A stretch of 64,000 bases of DNA from Telluria antibiotica (lineage in GTDB: Bacteria; Pseudomonadota; Gammaproteobacteria; Burkholderiales; Burkholderiaceae_D). Location of the stretch: NCBI RefSeq assembly GCF_011682055.1, contig NZ_JAAQOM010000010.1, positions 62,001 to 126,000 on the forward strand, given 5' to 3'. Within the stretch, counting starts at the first letter, position 1, and the number at the start of each line of letters is the position of its first letter. Below the pieces are notes generated by a model. That model made no database searches, was not told where the DNA came from, and saw nothing but the letters and a program-made list of their open reading frames with translations. The translations under genes and the position numbers were made by a program. Positions 55,595-64,000 of the stretch are shown in pieces.

Positions 55595-56530
55595 ATGCTC
55601 AAACAACGAACCATCAAACAGCTCGTGCGTACAACAGGTGTCGGCCTGCACTCCGGCACCAAGGTCGAGCTGACCCTGCGCCCCGCGGCCATCGATACGG
55701 GCATCGTGTTCCGCCGGGTCGACCTCGACCCCGTCGTCGAGTTCCCGTCGAATGCCGACATCGTGGGCGATACCCGCATGGCGTCCGTGCTCACGCAGGG
55801 CAATGCGCGCGTCTCGACCGTCGAACACCTGATGTCGGCCTGTGCCGGCCTCGGCATCGACAACCTGTACGTGGACGTCACGGCCGAAGAGATCCCGATC
55901 ATGGACGGTTCCGCGTCGTCGTTCGTGTTCCTGCTGCAGCAGGCGGGCGTGCAGGAGCAGGCCGCTGCGAAGAAATTCATCCGCGTGCTGAAACCGGTCG
56001 AAGTCCGCCAGGGCAGCGGCGCCAACGAGAAATGGGCGCGCCTGACGCCTTACGATGGCTTCAAGCTCGACTTCTTCATCGAATTCAACCACCCGGCCGT
56101 GGACGGCACGACGCAGCGCGCCGTCGTCGACTTCGGCAAGGTCTCGTACGTGCACGAGGTCGCACGCGCCCGCACGTTCGGCTTCATGCAGGACGTGGAA
56201 AGCCTGCGAGGCATGGGCCTGGCGCGCGGCGGCTCGCTGGAAAACGCGATCGTGATGGACGAGTACCGCATCCTCAACGCGGACGGGCTGCGCTACGAAG
56301 ACGAGTTCGTGCGCCACAAGATCCTCGACGCGATCGGCGACCTGTACCTCGTCGGCGCGCCGCTGCTGGCCAGCTACGAGGCGCACAAATCGGGCCACGG
56401 CCTGAACAACCTGCTGCTGCGCGAGCTGCTGGCGCAGCCGGAATCGTACGAGATCGTCACGTTCGACGCGTCGGAAACGGCGCCCGTGTCGTATGGCGCG
56501 CAGATGGAGCGGGAGTGGGCGCTGACGTAG
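55595..56530 (+). CDS. lpxC: UDP-3-O-acyl-GlcNAc deacetylase LpxC
   Basis: Zinc enzyme of 311 residues catalysing the committed step of lipid A synthesis. Opening [20 protein letters not shown], catalytic [14 protein letters not shown] motif with E77-H78 ([10 protein letters not shown]), [20 protein letters not shown], and the second zinc site [12 protein letters not shown] near 235-246 with the later HKSGHGLNN. Full length. Placed after dcw and before secA, as in many proteobacteria. Confidence 0.97.
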   Translation: MLKQRTIKQLVRTTGVGLHSGTKVELTLRPAAIDTGIVFRRVDLDPVVEFPSNADIVGDTRMASVLTQGNARVSTVEHLMSACAGLGIDNLYVDVTAEEIPIMDGSASSFVFLLQQAGVQEQAAAKKFIRVLKPVEVRQGSGANEKWARLTPYDGFKLDFFIEFNHPAVDGTTQRAVVDFGKVSYVHEVARARTFGFMQDVESLRGMGLARGGSLENAIVMDEYRILNADGLRYEDEFVRHKILDAIGDLYLVGAPLLASYEAHKSGHGLNNLLLRELLAQPESYEIVTFDASETAPVSYGAQMEREWALT

Positions 56531-56574
56531 GGCGATCTCCTGCCGACGTGTAACGCCAACACTTCGCAAATGTC

Positions 56575-56641
56575 CGCGTGGGCACGGGGTGCCCACCCTA
56601 CGAAATCTCGCAGCCGTAGGGTGGGCTCCCCGAGCCCACGC
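56575..56641. repeat. Intergenic palindromic repeat pair (family copy 3)
   Basis: Unit GCGTGGGCACGGGGTGCCCA at 56576 onward (to the CCCTAC at 56601) and inverted partner CGTAGGGTGGGCTCCCCGAG starting at 56615, about 13 bp apart. It sits between the convergent lpxC and DUF721 genes and may also serve as a transcription barrier. Confidence 0.85.
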
Positions 56642-56674
56642 GTAACGTGCGCGTCGTGTTGAGGTCCGCGCCGG

Positions 56675-57178
56675 TCACGTGTTTTTGCGCCGCTCCGCCA
56701 GCCGCTTGAGCGCCGCTTTCAATGCCGCATTCTGCGGCGTCTCCGGCAAACTCTCTCCCAATTCCTCGAACGCTTCCACCGCCGTCGGCGGCAACGTCAG
56801 CGATGACGGTTTCAGCTCCTCGCGCACGGGCACGTTCGGCCGCATCTGGATCTTGATGCGCACGTTGTCCACCTGCCAGCCCTTCTTCTGCAAGCTCGCC
56901 TGCAGCTTCGGCAGCTGCTGCTTGAGCTTGGCCGCCACGGCCGAGGAGGGCACGGCGAGGGTCAGCACGGCATCCTGGAACGACAGCACGTCGCAGCCGG
57001 CGTACATCGGCGGCAGGATGTTCTTGACGTCGCGCTGCAGGTTACCGACGCGCAGCGCGGTCGGCATGAGCGCGGCGAGGCGGTCGTTGGCGCGCAGGAA
57101 GTCGGTGGCGCCGAACGACGTCTTGCGGTCGCGGGTGCCGTAGATGTGGAAGGGACGCTGATTGTTCGGGGACTGCAT
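56675..57178 (-). CDS. DUF721/DciA-like protein
   Basis: Protein of 167 residues. The N-terminal ~100 residues fit the DUF721 (DciA-like) fold: a helix with TDFLRANDRLAALMPTALRV, then CDVLSFQDAVLTLAVPSSAV and AAKLKQQLPKLQASLQKKGW leading to VRIKIQM. DciA loads the replicative helicase in bacteria lacking DnaC, but many DUF721 genes next to secA/lpxC have not been tested. The start at 57178 was chosen by family length; the frame extends 46 codons upstream into the secA promoter region. It is divergent from secA. Confidence 0.82.
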   Translation of the reverse strand: MQSPNNQRPFHIYGTRDRKTSFGATDFLRANDRLAALMPTALRVGNLQRDVKNILPPMYAGCDVLSFQDAVLTLAVPSSAVAAKLKQQLPKLQASLQKKGWQVDNVRIKIQMRPNVPVREELKPSSLTLPPTAVEAFEELGESLPETPQNAALKAALKRLAERRKNT

Positions 57179-57423
57179 GCTCGGAACATACCACAGCCGC
57201 GCCCCCTGCCGCGAACAATCGTGCGCGCTGTGTGAAATCGAATGCAGTTTGATAACATTTTTTGCCAGCCGCACTTGTGATACGCCCCGCGACCCCCAAG
57301 TGTGGCCGGATCGCATGATAAAATCGGTGGCTTTTTGCCATTGGCGCTCTCAGGAGGATATGTTTTTGCTATCATCCGGGGCTCCTCGGACCTTTTTCGC
57401 GGCGTACTTTTGAAGAACACAGC

Positions 57424-60207
57424 ATGTCATTCCTGACCAAGATTTTCGGCAGCCGTAACCAGCGTCTGCTCAAGCAATACCAAAAATCCGTGCGCGACAT
57501 CAACGCGCTCGAGCCGCAGATGGAAGCGCTGTCCGACGCCGATCTCCAGGCAAAGACGAACGAATTCAAGCAACGCCTGGCCGGGGGCGCGACGCTGGAC
57601 GACATCCTGGTGGAAGCGTTCGCCGTCTGCCGCGAAGCCGCGAAGCGCGTCATGAAGATGCGCCACTTCGACGTGCAGCTGATCGGCGGCATGGTCCTCC
57701 ATTACGGCAAGATCGCCGAGATGGGCACGGGCGAAGGCAAGACGCTGATGGCCACGCTGCCCGTGTACCTGAACGCGCTGTCCGGCAAGGGCGTGCACGT
57801 CGTGACGGTCAACGATTACCTGGCCCAGCGCGACGCCGAGCAGATGGGCCGCCTGTACGGCTGGCTCGGTTTGACGACGGGCGTGAACCTGTCGCAGATG
57901 GACCACGACAGCAAGCAGAAGGCATACGCGTCCGACATCACCTACGGCACCAACAACGAGTACGGCTTCGACTACCTGCGCGACAACATGGTGTACGAGA
58001 TGCGCGAGCGCGTGCAGCGTGGCCTGAACTTCGCCGTGGTCGACGAAGTGGACTCGATCCTCATCGACGAGGCACGTACCCCGCTGATCATTTCCGGCCA
58101 GGCCGAGAACCACACGGAGCTGTACCACAAGATCAACGAAGTCCCGCCGCTGCTCACGTTGCAGATCGGCGAAGAGACGCCGGACGGCAAGGGCCAGGTC
58201 GAAGTCCCGGGCGACTACACGAAGGACGAGAAGGCGCACACCGTGCTGCTGACCGAGGCCGGCCACGAAAAGGCCGAAGCCATCCTGACGAAGATGGGCC
58301 TGCTGCCGGAAGGCGCGTCGCTGTACGACGCCGCCAACATCACGCTGATCCACCACCTGTACGCCGCGCTGCGCGCACACGTCCTGTACCACAAGGACCA
58401 GCACTACGTCGTGCAGAACAACGAAGTGGTGATCGTCGACGAATTCACGGGCCGCCTGATGACGGGCCGCCGCTGGTCCGACGGCCTGCACCAGGCCGTG
58501 GAAGCGAAGGAAGGCGTACGCATCCAGAACGAGAACCAGACGCTCGCGTCCATCACGTTCCAGAATTACTTCCGCATGTACGGCAAGCTGTCCGGCATGA
58601 CGGGTACGGCCGACACGGAAGCGTACGAATTCCAGGAGATCTACGGCCTGGAGACCGTGGTCGTCCCGCCGAACAAGCCGTCGCAGCGCAAGGACCGCCA
58701 GGACCAGGTCTACAAGACGGCGCAGGAAAAATACCAGGCCATGCTGGTCGACATCCGCGACTGCTACGAGCGCGGACAGCCGGTCCTCGTGGGCACGACG
58801 TCGATCGAGAACTCGGAACTGCTGTCGGGCATCCTGACGAAGGCGGGCCTGCCGCACAACGTGCTGAACGCGAAGCAGCACGCACGCGAGGCGGAGATCA
58901 TCGCGCAGGCGGGTCGTCCGAAGATGATCACCATCGCCACCAACATGGCGGGCCGCGGTACCGACATCGTCCTGGGCGGCAACGTCGAGAAGCAGATCCA
59001 GTTCATCGAGGCCGACGAATCGCTGTCGCCGGAGCAGAAGGAAGAGCAGTCCGCGAAGCTGCGTTCGGAATGGCAGTCGCTGCACGACCACGTCGTGGCG
59101 CAGGGCGGCCTGCACATCATCGGTACCGAACGCCACGAGTCGCGCCGCGTCGACAACCAGCTGCGCGGCCGTTCGGGCCGCCAGGGCGACCCGGGCTCGT
59201 CGCGCTTCTACCTGTCGCTGGACGACCCGTTGCTGCGCATCTTCGCGGGCGACCGCGTGCGCGCCGTGATGGACCGCCTCAAGATGCCGGAAGGCGAACC
59301 GATCGAGGCGGGCATCGTCTCGCGCTCCATCGAAGGCGCCCAGCGCAAGGTCGAGGCCCGCAACTTCGACATCCGCAAGCAGCTGCTCGAATACGACGAC
59401 GTCGCCAACGACCAGCGCAAGGTGATCTACACCCAGCGTAACGAGCTGCTGGAAGCGGCCGACATCTCCGAGCTGATCGCATCGCTGCGCACGGGTGTCT
59501 TCACGGACGTCGTGCGCACGCACGTGCCGGCGGAATCGGTGGAAGAGCAGTGGGACATCCCGACGCTCGAACGCGTGCTGGCCGACGAATGGGCGCTGCA
59601 GGTGCCGCTGGCGAAGATGCTGGAGGACGAGCCGAACCTGAACGACGACGACATCCTCGAGCGCGTGCTGGCTGCGGCCGAAGCGTCGTACGAGGCGAAG
59701 GTCGGCATCGTCGGCAAGGAAGCGTTCGGCGGCTTCGAGCGCAACGTCATGCTGCAGAACATCGACACGCACTGGCGCGAGCACCTGGCCGCGCTGGACC
59801 ACCTGCGCCAGGGCATCCACCTGCGCGGCTATGCGCAGAAGAACCCGAAGCAGGAATACAAGCGCGAAGCGTTCGAGCTGTTCGGCGCCATGCTGGACCA
59901 GATCAAGAACGAAGTGATCCGCACCATCATGACGGTCCGCATCCAGACCCGCGAGGAAGTCGAGGCGGCGGAAGCCGCGATGCAGGCGGCCGCCGCGCAC
60001 CTGGAAAACATCAACTACCAGCACGCCGACTTCGACCCGACGGCGGCACCGGAAGAATTGATGGCGCCCCTCGCGGCGACGCCGGGCACCACGGCGATGG
60101 CGGACGATCCGGCCACCACGTACCTGGGCATGAAAGTCGGCCGCAACGACCCGTGCCCGTGCGGCAGCGGCAAGAAATTCAAGGCTTGCCACGGCAAGCT
60201 GGCGTGA
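57424..60207 (+). CDS. secA: Preprotein translocase ATPase SecA
   Basis: Motor ATPase of 927 residues driving export through SecYEG. Walker A MGTGEGKT at 100-107, [19 protein letters not shown] with the DEVD box, [20 protein letters not shown], the second NBD with [16 protein letters not shown] and [20 protein letters not shown], and helical scaffold after 610. The C-terminal zinc motif [14 protein letters not shown], which binds SecB, is intact. An intrinsic terminator follows. Confidence 0.98.
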   Translation: MSFLTKIFGSRNQRLLKQYQKSVRDINALEPQMEALSDADLQAKTNEFKQRLAGGATLDDILVEAFAVCREAAKRVMKMRHFDVQLIGGMVLHYGKIAEMGTGEGKTLMATLPVYLNALSGKGVHVVTVNDYLAQRDAEQMGRLYGWLGLTTGVNLSQMDHDSKQKAYASDITYGTNNEYGFDYLRDNMVYEMRERVQRGLNFAVVDEVDSILIDEARTPLIISGQAENHTELYHKINEVPPLLTLQIGEETPDGKGQVEVPGDYTKDEKAHTVLLTEAGHEKAEAILTKMGLLPEGASLYDAANITLIHHLYAALRAHVLYHKDQHYVVQNNEVVIVDEFTGRLMTGRRWSDGLHQAVEAKEGVRIQNENQTLASITFQNYFRMYGKLSGMTGTADTEAYEFQEIYGLETVVVPPNKPSQRKDRQDQVYKTAQEKYQAMLVDIRDCYERGQPVLVGTTSIENSELLSGILTKAGLPHNVLNAKQHAREAEIIAQAGRPKMITIATNMAGRGTDIVLGGNVEKQIQFIEADESLSPEQKEEQSAKLRSEWQSLHDHVVAQGGLHIIGTERHESRRVDNQLRGRSGRQGDPGSSRFYLSLDDPLLRIFAGDRVRAVMDRLKMPEGEPIEAGIVSRSIEGAQRKVEARNFDIRKQLLEYDDVANDQRKVIYTQRNELLEAADISELIASLRTGVFTDVVRTHVPAESVEEQWDIPTLERVLADEWALQVPLAKMLEDEPNLNDDDILERVLAAAEASYEAKVGIVGKEAFGGFERNVMLQNIDTHWREHLAALDHLRQGIHLRGYAQKNPKQEYKREAFELFGAMLDQIKNEVIRTIMTVRIQTREEVEAAEAAMQAAAAHLENINYQHADFDPTAAPEELMAPLAATPGTTAMADDPATTYLGMKVGRNDPCPCGSGKKFKACHGKLA

Positions 60208-60224
60208 TGCCGTAGCACCCGACG

Positions 60225-60252
60225 AAAAGCACCCTGCGGGGTGCTTTTTTTT
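60225..60252 (+). terminator. Rho-independent terminator of secA
   Basis: AAAA, stem GCACCC/GGGTGC with loop TGCG, then eight T; 18 bp after the stop codon. Confidence 0.93.
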
Positions 60253-60360
60253 GTCCCGGCCGCGCTGTCGGATTTGATAAACCGGATAAACGATATTCAT
60301 GATTTTTCCGGCGCGGCGGGCCGGGTAACATCGTGGTTCCGCGTTGATCGAGGACCGACC

Positions 60361-61146
60361 ATGTTGACCGATGCCGCCGCACCGCCGCTACCGCCGCGCC
60401 GCACGTTCGCGCCCAGCCACCCCGCCGACGGTGTGCTCATCCTCATCTATGTCGGGTTGATCTGGCTCGGCATGATCCTCGGCTTCGGCGGCGAGGTCGC
60501 GCGCCACGTCAGCAACGGCGACCCGCCTTACCCCGCTATCCTGCACGTGCATTCCGCCGTGTTCGTCGCATGGCTGGTCGGATACACGGCGCAAGTCCTG
60601 CTGGTACGGTCGGCGCGGCCGGCGCTGCATCGGCGCCTCGGCGTGGCGATGGGGTGGTGGATCGCCGTGATGGCCATCGTCGGCACGGCGACGGCGTACA
60701 CGATCCAGACCCGGAATTTCGGCACGGACCACAGCGACCCCGCGTTTTTCAGCGTCCAGATGGGTGACCTGATCGGCTTCGTGGGCCTGAGCGTGGCGGG
60801 TATCGTGTATCGCAAGCGGCCGGCGGCCCACCGGCGCCTGATGCTGCTGGCGATCCTGCAATTGAGCACGGCGGGCTTCGCGCGCTGGCTCGGCGGGGCG
60901 GTCGGCGCCGCCTACCCGTTCGGCCACTGGGGCCAGAGTTTCTGGGCGACGTTCCTGACCCTGCACCTGACGAACGACGTCATGGTGCTCGGCATCGGCG
61001 CCTGCGACCTCGTCACGCGGGGCCGCCTGCACCCCGCCTACGTGGCGGGCCTGATCTGGAGCTTCGGTGTGCAGGTCACGCACGTCAGCCTGTATCTTTG
61101 GCCGGCCTGGCTGCCCGTCGCGAAGATGCTGCTCGGGCATGGATAA
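60361..61146 (+). CDS. Hypothetical polytopic membrane protein
   Basis: Protein of 261 residues with about seven transmembrane segments (starting LILIYVGLIWLGMILGFGGE and ending VTHVSLYLWPAWLPVAKML). Histidines recur near membrane edges: ILHVHSAVFVAW, RPALHRRLG and RPAAHRRLMLL, an arrangement seen in DUF2306-like and cytochrome b561-type proteins; no heme-binding claim can be made. The ATG at 60361 is preferred to a frame extension across the secA terminator. A perfect hairpin at 61146-61167 follows. Confidence 0.65.
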   Translation: MLTDAAAPPLPPRRTFAPSHPADGVLILIYVGLIWLGMILGFGGEVARHVSNGDPPYPAILHVHSAVFVAWLVGYTAQVLLVRSARPALHRRLGVAMGWWIAVMAIVGTATAYTIQTRNFGTDHSDPAFFSVQMGDLIGFVGLSVAGIVYRKRPAAHRRLMLLAILQLSTAGFARWLGGAVGAAYPFGHWGQSFWATFLTLHLTNDVMVLGIGACDLVTRGRLHPAYVAGLIWSFGVQVTHVSLYLWPAWLPVAKMLLGHG

Positions 61147-61167
61147 CGGCCCGCGGTGGCGGGCCGT
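61146..61167. repeat. Perfect hairpin between convergent genes
   Basis: ACGGCCCGC/GCGGGCCGT with loop GGTG, beginning in the stop codon of the membrane-protein gene. No T run, so at best a weak terminator. Confidence 0.6.
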
Positions 61168-61174
61168 GCGGACG

Positions 61175-62185
61175 TCAGGCGCTCATCGCCTTGCGCAGCC
61201 AGGCGATCGTCGCATCGCCGATGCCCGGGCCCATGCGCAGCAGGGGATCCGTCGCCGTGCCCTTACGGAAGGCGTCGACGTCCTGCGGATCGTCGCCGAC
61301 CATGTCGTGGAACAGCGCCAGCCACTGGCGCCCGAGGTCGCGCGCGCGCGCGCCCGTTGCTTCCGGGTCGGCTTTGATCTCGGCCTGCACTTGCGCGATC
61401 AGCGGTGTCCACTCGTGGCCGCGCGCGGTGAAGTGGCGGCGCATGCGGTCGATGACTTCCGGCCGCATGTATTTCGCCCAGGCGTCGAACTTGAGTTCGC
61501 CGACGGCGGCCTTCACGTAGTCGAAGACGTGCGCCGGCAAGCCGACAGCCTCCTTCTCCTGCGCTGCCATCACGTTCAGTTTCGCCTGCAGCGCCGGGTC
61601 GCCGCCCGTATCGCGCTCGAAGACCTGCAGCCAGCGCAGGGCGAAGGCCTTTGCGGCGCCCGCGGTCGGCGGCACCTGTGACTCCATCAGTCCGCGCGCC
61701 TGTTCGACCATGCCTTGCCACTCGGCCTGTGCGGCGTCGCTGCCGCTCATCGGCATGCGTTGCAATTCTTCCTTGCTGAAATAGCGTTCGTACACGTTCG
61801 TCATGTCCATGGTGTTTTCCAGTGTGGTGAGCCACGTGGACAGGTCCGGCGCGGTGCCGCGCACGAGTTGTTCGCGCACGCGCAGCAGCTGGCCGCGCAG
61901 GCGCCGGGCTTCCGCCATGCGCACCTCGAGCGATTCCAGCTGGCGGTCGACGATCGCCAGGGGCGAACCCGCCGGACTGTCCAGCGTGAGGCCGATGTCG
62001 GACAGGCTCATGCCGAATGCGCGCAAGGCCTGGATACGGTGCAGGCGCGCCACGTCATCGCGGTCGTAGAGCCGGTAGCCGGCATCGGAACGCGCCGAAG
62101 GACGCAGCAGCCCGATGCTGTCGTAGTGGTGCAGGGTGCGCACCGTCAGGTTGGCCAGCGCGGCCAGCTCTCCCACTTTCAGCAT
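61175..62185 (-). CDS. MerR-family regulator with TipAS-like C-terminal domain
   Basis: Regulator of 336 residues. The MerR helix-turn-helix covers about 1-70: VGELAALANLTVRTLHHYDS, then GLLRPSARSDAGYRLYDRDD and RIQALRAFGMSLSDIG; a dimerising coiled coil follows to about 120. The C-terminal ~200 residues are helical (MTNVYERYFSKEELQRMP, AFALRWLQVFERDTGGDP) like the antibiotic-sensing TipAS domain, which binds thiopeptides in studied cases. GGAGAGAC precedes the ATG. The neighbouring membrane-protein gene is convergent, so it is not an obvious target. Confidence 0.85.
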   Translation of the reverse strand: MLKVGELAALANLTVRTLHHYDSIGLLRPSARSDAGYRLYDRDDVARLHRIQALRAFGMSLSDIGLTLDSPAGSPLAIVDRQLESLEVRMAEARRLRGQLLRVREQLVRGTAPDLSTWLTTLENTMDMTNVYERYFSKEELQRMPMSGSDAAQAEWQGMVEQARGLMESQVPPTAGAAKAFALRWLQVFERDTGGDPALQAKLNVMAAQEKEAVGLPAHVFDYVKAAVGELKFDAWAKYMRPEVIDRMRRHFTARGHEWTPLIAQVQAEIKADPEATGARARDLGRQWLALFHDMVGDDPQDVDAFRKGTATDPLLRMGPGIGDATIAWLRKAMSA

Positions 62186-62474
62186 CGTGTCTCTCCGTTC
62201 TTCAGCGTGATGCCATGGTCAGGCCTCACGTGGCGTGAGGGTCAAGAGGTTCCGGCGCTGGAAAGCAAATAATGCGTGTCCAGGTCTGTTACGCCGACTG
62301 ACGCAAGTCGAGACAGATAAATCGGATAAACCTTTTTGCCATCAGGTTTATCCGTTCGTATCCGTGGGCCCGAGCCGGTTGCGCAGTATCGCACAACCTC
62401 TACAATTCACGCGATATATGTTACCCTTGCGCAAAATACGCCGACATGTCGGCCATTTAAAAATGAGTCCATGC

Positions 62475-62861
62475 ATGAATAAAATTGATTTCCCTGAATT
62501 GTCGCAACTGGCCGCCGCATCGGCTGCCGTGACGGCGACCTGCAAATGCAGTGCCGTTCCATTGCTGGCTTGGCAAAAACTGCCTCTTTCGCTCGATCTG
62601 GACGGTCTTGAGGAAATCGGAACCCTCGTCGACGATCCTTACGACGAACCGACGTTCAGTGAATATCATCCGCAAGGCACGCGGTATGAGAGCGAAGACG
62701 CGCCCATTGCACCGCGTTATTTCCCCTGCAATCGTAGTCAAGTATTGCGCTGTCAGGCATGTGGACGTCATTTCTTGCAATATAACGAGGCAGGCGGTTA
62801 TTTCACTGAACTGCGAATCCGTGCCTTGAGGCCAGAGTTGCTGATTGATGCTCCGCTATAA
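62475..62861 (+). CDS. Hypothetical Cys-rich protein
   Basis: Protein of 128 residues of unknown function. It has CKC near the start, then an acidic middle (LDLDGLEEIGTLVDDPYDEP) and a C-terminal group CNRSQVLRCQACGRHFLQY whose spacing (C-x7-C-x2-C) could bind zinc. It ends ELRIRALRPELLIDAPL. Moderately AT-rich compared with the dcw genes. The start is uncertain: ATG 62475 or 62463; neither has a strong ribosome site. It stands alone between the MerR gene and a degenerate AT-rich stretch. Resemblance to immunity-type proteins is only an impression. Confidence 0.6.
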   Translation: MNKIDFPELSQLAAASAAVTATCKCSAVPLLAWQKLPLSLDLDGLEEIGTLVDDPYDEPTFSEYHPQGTRYESEDAPIAPRYFPCNRSQVLRCQACGRHFLQYNEAGGYFTELRIRALRPELLIDAPL

Positions 62862-63432
62862 GCCGGTGTTTTGATCATATCGACATGCCACCGCCTCGGT
62901 GGCAGTGTGTCGCTCCTCGGCGCTGTCCTGACACACCGATTCGCTTGTCCCTGCGCAACTCGCGCACTTCCCGCTCCAACCTGCTCACGCTCTTCATCAC
63001 TGGTAGTCGGTCCAGGCCATGGCTATTGGTACTGCCAAACAATAAAGCCACCGAAAACCGCGGCAATTCAAGGTTTTATTCTGATTGGACAAATAATTGG
63101 AAAAAGATATCGGCTGATGTCTGATTTATTGGAAATATCGGTGCGATGCGAATATTGGAAATCTTGATGGTTAAGCGATTGTCGCGAATATACACTCAGA
63201 AAATTCCTATTATTTATAGTTCATTTGTTTTGATATTGACACTGTAATTATCAAACAAGATAATTCCGTCGCTAAAGAATGAGTCTGCGATGCCTGTGCG
63301 GTGCCTTCGGCGCGCAATCAATTGTTCGTGGAGTCTTTTCAATTTCTCATATTGGCCCCGGTAGGTCATGCCAATTATCTGGATTCATGCGCGTCATGTA
63401 TTCACCCGAAGCACGTGGAACATCACTAAAAA
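62862..63432. other. AT-rich intergenic stretch with gene debris
   Basis: About 570 bp without a convincing gene. On the minus strand near 62920-63000 a frame reads VSRLEREVRELRRDKR, similar to the coiled-coil part of IS3-family OrfA proteins (RLEREVRELRR), but it is too short to be intact. A 51-codon minus-strand frame occupies 63214-63369. From 63080 on, composition is AT-rich. Together these suggest an eroded mobile or accessory segment. Confidence 0.5.
63214..63369 (-). CDS. Possible small ORF (51 aa), uncertain
   Basis: Begins MTYRGQYEKLKRLHEQLIAR and ends in a hydrophobic-aromatic stretch FFSDGIILFDNYSV. The start is preceded by no clear ribosome site (CCAGATAATTGGC). It could be the tail or fragment of a longer gene. 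Listed because the residues look protein-like and the region otherwise lacks genes. Confidence 0.25.
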   Translation of the reverse strand: MTYRGQYEKLKRLHEQLIARRRHRTGIADSFFSDGIILFDNYSVNIKTNEL

Positions 63433-64000
63433 ATGAATAATACTTGCCTTTTCAAATTGACCGACACCGAACGCGATCGCCTCGGTAACGCGTTAAACAA
63501 GATCGCCTATGATCCCAGCGGCTCGCTGGCCTACATCACGGATTTGCGCATGACGGCGATTTCGACGCTGCCGCGGCGTATCATCGACGCGCTGTCGGAA
63601 CAGCGCGCATCCATCCAGCCGAGGTCGCATCTTGTTTTCGAAAACCTGCCGACGGACGAGCAGGTCTTCACGACGCCGGATCCGGACGTGTTCACGCCTG
63701 CATCCAAGAGCGGGCACGTCAGCGAAAACCTGATCATGGCGTTTGCAGCGCTGATCGGCGAACCGTATTCGATCCTGTTCGAAGGGGGAGACATCGTGAA
63801 CAATCTCATCCCGACCAAGCGTGCAAAACGTGAATACACTGGCCTTGGTTCCGAAGTGGAACTGGATTTTCACATCGAGAACGCCGCATTGAAGTTCATG
63901 GGGGACTTCAATTTCTCGCCGCTGGGACTCTTGCTGACCGGGGTTCGTCACGACCCGGAAGGTCCACTGACCCGTTTGGCGGATGCGCGTATCGCCCTGC
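63433..64000 (+). CDS. TauD/TfdA-family Fe(II)/2-oxoglutarate oxygenase, clavaminate-synthase/AsnO-like (partial)
   Basis: The first 189 residues of an oxygenase, open at the right edge. The pattern LIGEPYSILFEGGDIVNNLI, then GLGSEVELDFHIENAALKF, matches the asparagine/arginine hydroxylase branch (AsnO, VioC, clavaminate synthase), where H-x-E supplies two of three iron ligands: here H147 and E149. LLTGVRHDPEGPLT continues the family order. The distal His and the Arg that binds 2-oxoglutarate would lie beyond the window. Such enzymes hydroxylate free or carrier-bound amino acids in natural-product pathways; whether a cluster follows cannot be seen. Confidence 0.7.
   Translation, partial: MNNTCLFKLTDTERDRLGNALNKIAYDPSGSLAYITDLRMTAISTLPRRIIDALSEQRASIQPRSHLVFENLPTDEQVFTTPDPDVFTPASKSGHVSENLIMAFAALIGEPYSILFEGGDIVNNLIPTKRAKREYTGLGSEVELDFHIENAALKFMGDFNFSPLGLLLTGVRHDPEGPLTRLADARIAL

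Noticed and set aside
57427..60300. 957-codon open frame on the minus strand across secA
   Set aside because: Exactly antisense to an intact secA; composition (His, Arg, Val, Asp rich) is the usual shadow of a GC-rich gene and matches no protein.

Overview
The window looks like chromosomal DNA of a high-GC betaproteobacterium of the Burkholderiales, most likely Oxalobacteraceae close to Massilia. This is inference, resting on GC content, a full division and cell-wall (dcw) cluster followed by lpxC, a DUF721 gene and secA, an RpoH-box sigma-32, a class A RNase P RNA and an ftsY-ftsE-ftsX operon. No tRNA, rRNA, CRISPR array or intact transposase was found.

Layout. 1-5.9 kb: a LytS/LytR-type two-component pair cut by the left edge, an NTF2-like secreted protein, a glutathione transferase, an AraC regulator and a beta-helix surface lipoprotein. 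5.9-11.9 kb: a CNNM/CorC-type transporter and an NhaR-like regulator, divergent from a DUF475/TerD/AIM24/TerD stress cluster that is followed by an orphan PAAR protein. 12-14.7 kb: a GntR(YtrA)-ABC export operon with a clear autoregulatory operator. 14.7-20.4 kb: gamma-glutamyltransferase, a small lipoprotein, a second GST, a membrane acyltransferase, a dienelactone-hydrolase-like protein and a nucleotidyltransferase. 20.4-28.1 kb: a REP-like palindrome, rpoH with a CIRCE element, a lone Abi-like HEPN gene, a candidate small RNA, ftsX-ftsE-ftsY, a YjjG-type phosphatase and a ThDP enzyme. 28.2-36 kb: rnpB, glpK, a four-helix membrane protein whose 3' end borders an AT-rich island with a truncated RelA/SpoT gene, a YcxB-like protein, an unknown protein, a PQQ-propeller lipoprotein and a protease-less Lon-like AAA ATPase. 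36.1-53.4 kb: the dcw cluster mraZ-rsmH-ftsL-ftsI-murE-murF-mraY-murD-ftsW-murG-murC-ddl-ftsQ-ftsA-ftsZ, headed by a promoter carrying 10-bp-spaced MraZ boxes. 53.5-60.3 kb: peroxiredoxin, GNAT, EamA transporter, lpxC, a DUF721 (DciA-like) gene and secA. 60.3-64 kb: a membrane protein, a MerR regulator, an unknown Cys-rich protein, an AT-rich degenerate stretch and the start of an Fe(II)/2-oxoglutarate oxygenase cut by the right edge.

The dcw genes overlap almost throughout (ATGA, TGATG, GTGA junctions), so precursor synthesis (MurC-MurG, MraY, Ddl), septal synthesis (FtsI, FtsW, FtsL, FtsQ) and the Z-ring (FtsA, FtsZ) are made together; FtsE and FtsX come from the separate minus-strand operon.

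The most unusual material is accessory: the eroded RelA/SpoT island at the duplicated 3' end of a membrane-protein gene, the Abi-like gene beside a candidate small RNA, and families of intergenic palindromes. I did not find a complete new multi-gene system.
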